Shown here piece by piece: positions 5,954 to 8,751 of a DNA stretch of 8,751 bases (positions are counted from its first letter, which is position 1; every line of letters begins with the position of its first letter). Location: contig DKVI01000025.1 in assembly GCA_002491115.1 (NCBI GenBank), positions 1 to 8,751 of the forward strand. Direction: 5' to 3'. Source of the stretch: Lachnospiraceae bacterium UBA7182. GTDB lineage: Bacteria > Bacillota > Clostridia > Lachnospirales > Lachnospiraceae. The position numbers were made by a program, and so were the translations under genes. The notes under the pieces were generated by a model. It was not told where the DNA came from. It did not search any database and worked only from the letters and a program-made list of their open reading frames with translations.

Positions 5954-7573
5954 ATGTGGAAGGACAGTATCAGCACACTTGACCGGAAAAGAAGCCGGAT
6001 TCTTCAGGCAGGCGGCAGCGACAAGATTGAAAAACAGCACAACAGCGGCAAACTGACTGCCCGTGAACGGATCGACCTGCTCTTTGATCCGGGTACCTTT
6101 GTAGAAGTGGACAATTTTATAGAATCGAGAATCGACGATTTCGGTCTGGACAAAAAGAGAGTACCCGGGGACGGTGTCATTACAGGCTACGGCGAGATCA
6201 ACGGACGGACCGTGTTTGTCTCGTCAGAGGATTTCACGGTGATCGGCGGTTCCCTGGGCGAATATCATTCCATGAAGATCACGCGTATTCAGGATATGGC
6301 CTATGACATGAAAGCGCCCATTATTATGATCAACGACAGCGGCGGGGCCAGGATTGAAGAAGGCATTGATTCCTTAAGCGGATACGCGGGTATCTTCCTG
6401 CGCAATACGAAGGCCTCCGGCGTGATTCCGCAGATCGCGGTGATTGTAGGGCCGTGTTCCGGCGGCGCATGTTATTCTCCGGCGATCTGCGATTATATTT
6501 TTATGGTAAGCGGAATCGGCAAGATGTTTATCACCGGTCCCCAGGTAGTAAAGACTGTGGTCAACGAGGAATGTACGGTGGAAGAGCTGGGCGGCGCTTC
6601 TGTTCATGCGACCAGAAGCGGTGTGACGCATTTTACTTACGAGGATGAAAAAGAGTGTTTTGAAGGCGTCAAAAAACTTTTATCCTATCTGCCCAGCAGC
6701 TATTTAAAAAAGACGCCCATCGTAAGGAAAAAAGAAGAATCCACAGGCAGAAAATCTCTCCTGTATTCGATTAACACGCTGGTGAACAGACGAAGCGGCA
6801 GGACAGGCAGCAGCGTGGACCGCTGCGCGGAACTGACCGAGATCGTGCCGGACAATTCCAGAAAGGCATACAATGTGCTGGATGTCATTGACCGGATCTG
6901 TGACAGGGAAAGCTTTTTTGAAGTGCAGAAAGATTTCGCCAAAAACGTGGTCGTCGGCTACGGCAGGATCGGCGGCAGGAGTATCGGCATCGTGGCAAAC
7001 CAGCCCATGGCGCTGGCGGGCAGTCTGGATTATGACGGCTCCGACAAGGCGGCGCGGTTTATAAGGACCTGCGACTGCTTTAATGTGCCGCTGGTGGTGC
7101 TGGTGGATGTGCCCGCGTTTATGCCGGGAACGGCCCAGGAGCATAAGGGGATCATCCGTCATGGGGCCAAGATGCTGTACGCCTTTTCGGAAGCGACCGT
7201 GCCGAAGATATCCGTGATTATGCGAAAAGCCTACGGCGGCGCGTATATTGCCATGAACAGCAAAAATATGGGCGCGGATATCGTCTATGCATGGCCCGGA
7301 GCGGAGATTGCGGTCATGGGCGCGGAAGGCGCGGTAAATATCGCCTTTAAGCGTGCCATCAACGAGTCGGAAAATAAAGAAGCGACCAGGGAACATCTGG
7401 TGCAGGAATATAAGGAGAAATTTATGAATCCTTATGTGGCGGCATCCAGGGGATTTGTGACGGAAGTCATAAAGCCTGACGAGACAAGAAAACGTCTGGC
7501 GGCAGCGCTTAAAATGCTGAAGAACAAACAGGTCGCGCCGGTGGCGAAAAAACATGGGAATATTCCGTTATAA
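5954..7573 (+). CDS. Acyl-CoA carboxylase beta subunit (carboxyltransferase, PccB/MmdA type)
   Basis: The product has 539 residues and starts at ATG 8 nt after GAGGTG (5940-5945). It is a two-crotonase-domain biotin-dependent carboxyltransferase (COG4799). The N-terminal half has KLTARERIDLLFDPGTF (33-49), the acyl-CoA side DSGGARIEEG (128-137) and GPCSGGACYSPAICD (166-180). The C-terminal half has AYNVLDVIDR (305-314), NQPMALAGSLD (349-359), DVPAFMPGTAQEHKGIIRHG (385-404) for carboxybiotin, RKAYGGAY (424-431), AWPGAEIAVMGAEGAV (446-461) and terminal KHGNIPL, very like propionyl-CoA carboxylase beta. It would transfer CO2 between biotin and an acyl-CoA, either as carboxylase or as methylmalonyl-CoA decarboxylase. 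No biotin carboxylase, biotin carrier or membrane decarboxylase subunit is in the window. Compared with human PCCB as I recall it, the linker at about 255-292 is some 25 residues longer and basic. The FabT-type sites suggest a lipid-related role, but the substrate cannot be read from the sequence. Confidence 0.93.
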   Translation: MWKDSISTLDRKRSRILQAGGSDKIEKQHNSGKLTARERIDLLFDPGTFVEVDNFIESRIDDFGLDKKRVPGDGVITGYGEINGRTVFVSSEDFTVIGGSLGEYHSMKITRIQDMAYDMKAPIIMINDSGGARIEEGIDSLSGYAGIFLRNTKASGVIPQIAVIVGPCSGGACYSPAICDYIFMVSGIGKMFITGPQVVKTVVNEECTVEELGGASVHATRSGVTHFTYEDEKECFEGVKKLLSYLPSSYLKKTPIVRKKEESTGRKSLLYSINTLVNRRSGRTGSSVDRCAELTEIVPDNSRKAYNVLDVIDRICDRESFFEVQKDFAKNVVVGYGRIGGRSIGIVANQPMALAGSLDYDGSDKAARFIRTCDCFNVPLVVLVDVPAFMPGTAQEHKGIIRHGAKMLYAFSEATVPKISVIMRKAYGGAYIAMNSKNMGADIVYAWPGAEIAVMGAEGAVNIAFKRAINESENKEATREHLVQEYKEKFMNPYVAASRGFVTEVIKPDETRKRLAAALKMLKNKQVAPVAKKHGNIPL

Positions 7574-7586
7574 TACAATCAGGCAG

Positions 7587-7628
7587 GACGCCGTCCATAC
7601 TCTCAATAAAGTATGGGCGGCGTCTTTT
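7587..7628 (+). terminator. Intrinsic terminator of the carboxylase gene
   Basis: A 14-bp stem, 7587-7600 with 7611-7624 (one G-U), around a 10-nt loop, followed by TTTT. It begins 13 bp after the stop codon and makes the carboxylase gene monocistronic. Confidence 0.93.
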
Positions 7629-7636
7629 GAAGTATC

Positions 7637-7665
7637 TTGCTTTTTCATGTGCCGTAAAATATAAT
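7637..7665 (+). promoter_or_regulatory. Sigma-A promoter upstream of the decayed gene and Fic
   Basis: TTGCTT (7637-7642), a 17-bp spacer and a perfect TATAAT (7660-7665). The start of transcription would be near 7672. It is the only clear promoter before the Fic gene and probably still drives it through the pseudogene. Confidence 0.65.
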
Positions 7666-7683
7666 AGGTTTAATCATTCAATC

Positions 7684-8035
7684 ATGGGGAGGACAGGAAG
7701 TCCTCAAAAACCACAAATATTAGATGAAGACGAGGCATTGATTATTGGGAAACAGATTAGAGATGCGTTGGCCTATGGAGCCAAAATTGTCAGGAATAGT
7801 TGAGCGGCTTTCATTTGTCTGACTGGCAGCGTCATGTTTTGTATGCCCTCGGTATCAAACCAGAGTTCAGTTTTGTGGTGTCGCGCATAATCCGGTCATC
7901 AAGTCTTTTCACGGGTATCGAAGTAGATATTTGGAAAAAGCACATTATATCAAAGATAGAGTCTTGTTAGACGATATCTGTGGAAATGGTGGGTTTCTTG
8001 TGAGGACAAAAAAGCAGCGAGGTGATATGGAGTGA
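7684..8035 (+). pseudogene. Decayed, unidentified gene upstream of Fic, in three frames
   Basis: Protein-like sequence continues across three frames. Segment A (7684-7803) begins MGRTGSPQKPQILDEDEAL and stops after 39 codons. Segment B (from 7800) reads FHLSDWQRHVLYALGIKPEF and continues FSFVVSR. Segment C (about 7880-8035) reads NPVIKSFHGYRSRYLEK, then AHYIKDRVLLDDICGNGGF, and ends RTKKQRGDME. The simplest reading is one small gene of about 115 codons broken by at least two indels, near 7800 and 7880. ATG at 7684 lacks a clear Shine-Dalgarno. I do not recognise the family. Its position suggests a former partner of the Fic gene, and the overlap of its stop with the Fic start suggests they were once translationally coupled. 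Segment A may be a separate short frame unrelated to B and C. Confidence 0.55.
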
Positions 8036-8751
8036 ATAAAGATCCATTTAAGGAATACATCAAAGAGTCTGAGCCGGATAAGCGTGACAAGGGTTATGCG
8101 TGGCATACAGCCATCGGCCTGCAGGCTGTGGACGGACTGAAAACATCGGAATATCTGGTGCAGACGGCGGTTCGCAATATCGAGGGCGAGATTTCCTTTG
8201 AGGAGGTAGGTGCGCTCCTGCAAAGCTATTATGAGGAGAATCCTGTCCGTGATGCGGATGACCGCACCGAGGAAGCGGATAAAGTCTCGGCCAGAATCGC
8301 GACACTGCTTTCAGAGAAGGCTTTCAGCTTTACTCCGAATGAGTATCTTTCCATTCACAGGAAGCTGTTTACCGGCATTTATTCTCATGCCGGACGTATT
8401 CGAGATTATAACATCACGAAGAAGGAATGGGTGCTGAACGGAGCGACCGTGCTATATGGCAGCGCTACGGAGTTGCGGGCGACGCTTGACTATGATTTTT
8501 CAGAGGAGAAGAAGTTTTCCTATAAGAATCTCACGATGGATGAAATCATCCACCATCTTGCTGTATTCGTATCCAGACTGTGGCAGATCCATGTGTTTGG
8601 CGAGGGCAACACCAGAACGACAGCGGTGTTCTTCATCAAATATTTACGTACGCTGGGCTTTGATGTGACAAATGATATTTTCGCCGAGAACGCATGGTAT
8701 TTTCGGAATTCACTGGTCAGGGCAAACTATAACGATCTGAAAAATGGCATT
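8032..8751 (+). CDS. Fic-domain protein with fused VbhA-like inhibitory segment (partial, 3' end outside window)
   Basis: 240 residues are visible from a GTG start. The start is set by GAGGTG (8019-8024), 7 nt upstream, and no in-frame ATG occurs until about codon 169. The Fic motif is HVFGEGNTRTTA at residues 187-198; the HxFx(D/E)GNxR part is intact, so nucleotide transfer (usually AMPylation of a hydroxyl on a target protein) is plausible. The last Arg of the full HxFx(D/E)GNxRxxR signature is Ala here. AGRIRDYNI (120-128) matches the conserved segment before the flap. The N-terminus (about 24-68) reads AWHTAIGLQAVDGL ... NIEGEISFEEV, strongly like the VbhA antitoxin helix and its trailing 'GEIS' segment, but fused to the toxin. 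The expected inhibitory (S/T)xxxE(G/N) appears as LQAVDG, with Asp for Glu. About 20-50 residues are probably missing at the right edge. The start overlaps the upstream pseudogene's stop by 4 bases. Confidence 0.9.
   Translation, partial: MNKDPFKEYIKESEPDKRDKGYAWHTAIGLQAVDGLKTSEYLVQTAVRNIEGEISFEEVGALLQSYYEENPVRDADDRTEEADKVSARIATLLSEKAFSFTPNEYLSIHRKLFTGIYSHAGRIRDYNITKKEWVLNGATVLYGSATELRATLDYDFSEEKKFSYKNLTMDEIIHHLAVFVSRLWQIHVFGEGNTRTTAVFFIKYLRTLGFDVTNDIFAENAWYFRNSLVRANYNDLKNGI

Noticed and set aside
6704..7555. A 283-codon minus-strand frame inside the carboxylase gene.
   Set aside because: It is His/Arg-rich shadow sequence lying wholly within a strongly conserved plus-strand enzyme gene, with no promoter or ribosome site.
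5388..7573. An operon of the ACT-domain gene and the carboxylase gene.
   Set aside because: A strong terminator at 5817-5848 and a separate consensus promoter with operators lie between them.
7684..7803. A genuine 39-codon small protein acting as Fic antitoxin.
   Set aside because: There is no clear ribosome site and no (S/T)xxxE(G/N) motif, the Fic protein carries its own inhibitory segment, and similar protein-like sequence continues in other frames after the stop.
7630..8031. An insertion-sequence remnant between the carboxylase and Fic genes.
   Set aside because: No terminal inverted repeats, target duplication or transposase motif could be seen.

Overview
The window looks like part of a chromosome from a gut-type Firmicute, most likely Lachnospiraceae. 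The basis is a very long secreted BspA-type (DUF285) leucine-rich-repeat protein carrying InlB/Flg_new repeats and 'YTGK' Ig-like modules, sigma-A promoters with 17-bp spacing, strong Shine-Dalgarno sites and FabT-type operators. This is inference from gene content; no taxonomic marker is present. Base composition changes along the window: the left end is AT-rich, the repeat-protein gene is intermediate and the carboxylase gene is GC-richer, so the left end may have been acquired.

Layout. (1) Bases 1-719, minus strand: a type III toxin-antitoxin locus of the TenpIN kind. It has a sigma-A promoter, a short RNA with two 53-nt repeats, an intrinsic terminator, and then a toxin gene that runs off the left edge of the window. 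The two repeats differ at only four positions, and these form two compensatory base-pair changes in one hairpin, so the RNA structure is under selection. The toxin's Shine-Dalgarno can also pair with the 3' arm of the terminator. (2) Bases 726-5200, minus strand: the 1392-residue surface protein, its promoter, and an out-of-frame tail that runs into the gene's terminator. (3) Bases 5312-5848, plus strand: a tandem ACT-domain protein as a monocistronic unit with its own promoter and terminator. (4) Bases 5860-7628, plus strand: an acyl-CoA carboxylase beta (carboxyltransferase) subunit, again monocistronic, whose consensus promoter sits between and overlaps two identical 13-bp palindromes matching the FabT box of fatty-acid synthesis control. 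(5) Bases 7637-8751, plus strand: a promoter, a decayed unidentified gene in three frames, and a Fic-domain protein with a fused VbhA-like inhibitory segment. The Fic gene overlaps the decayed gene's stop by 4 bases and is cut by the right edge.

The four regions are separate transcription units. The two ends carry defence or toxin-type genes (type III TA, Fic), and the centre carries a surface protein and metabolic or regulatory genes. The best candidate for a little-described system is the type III TA locus at the left end, whose toxin gene lacks a stop codon inside the window and is therefore easily missed by ORF calling.
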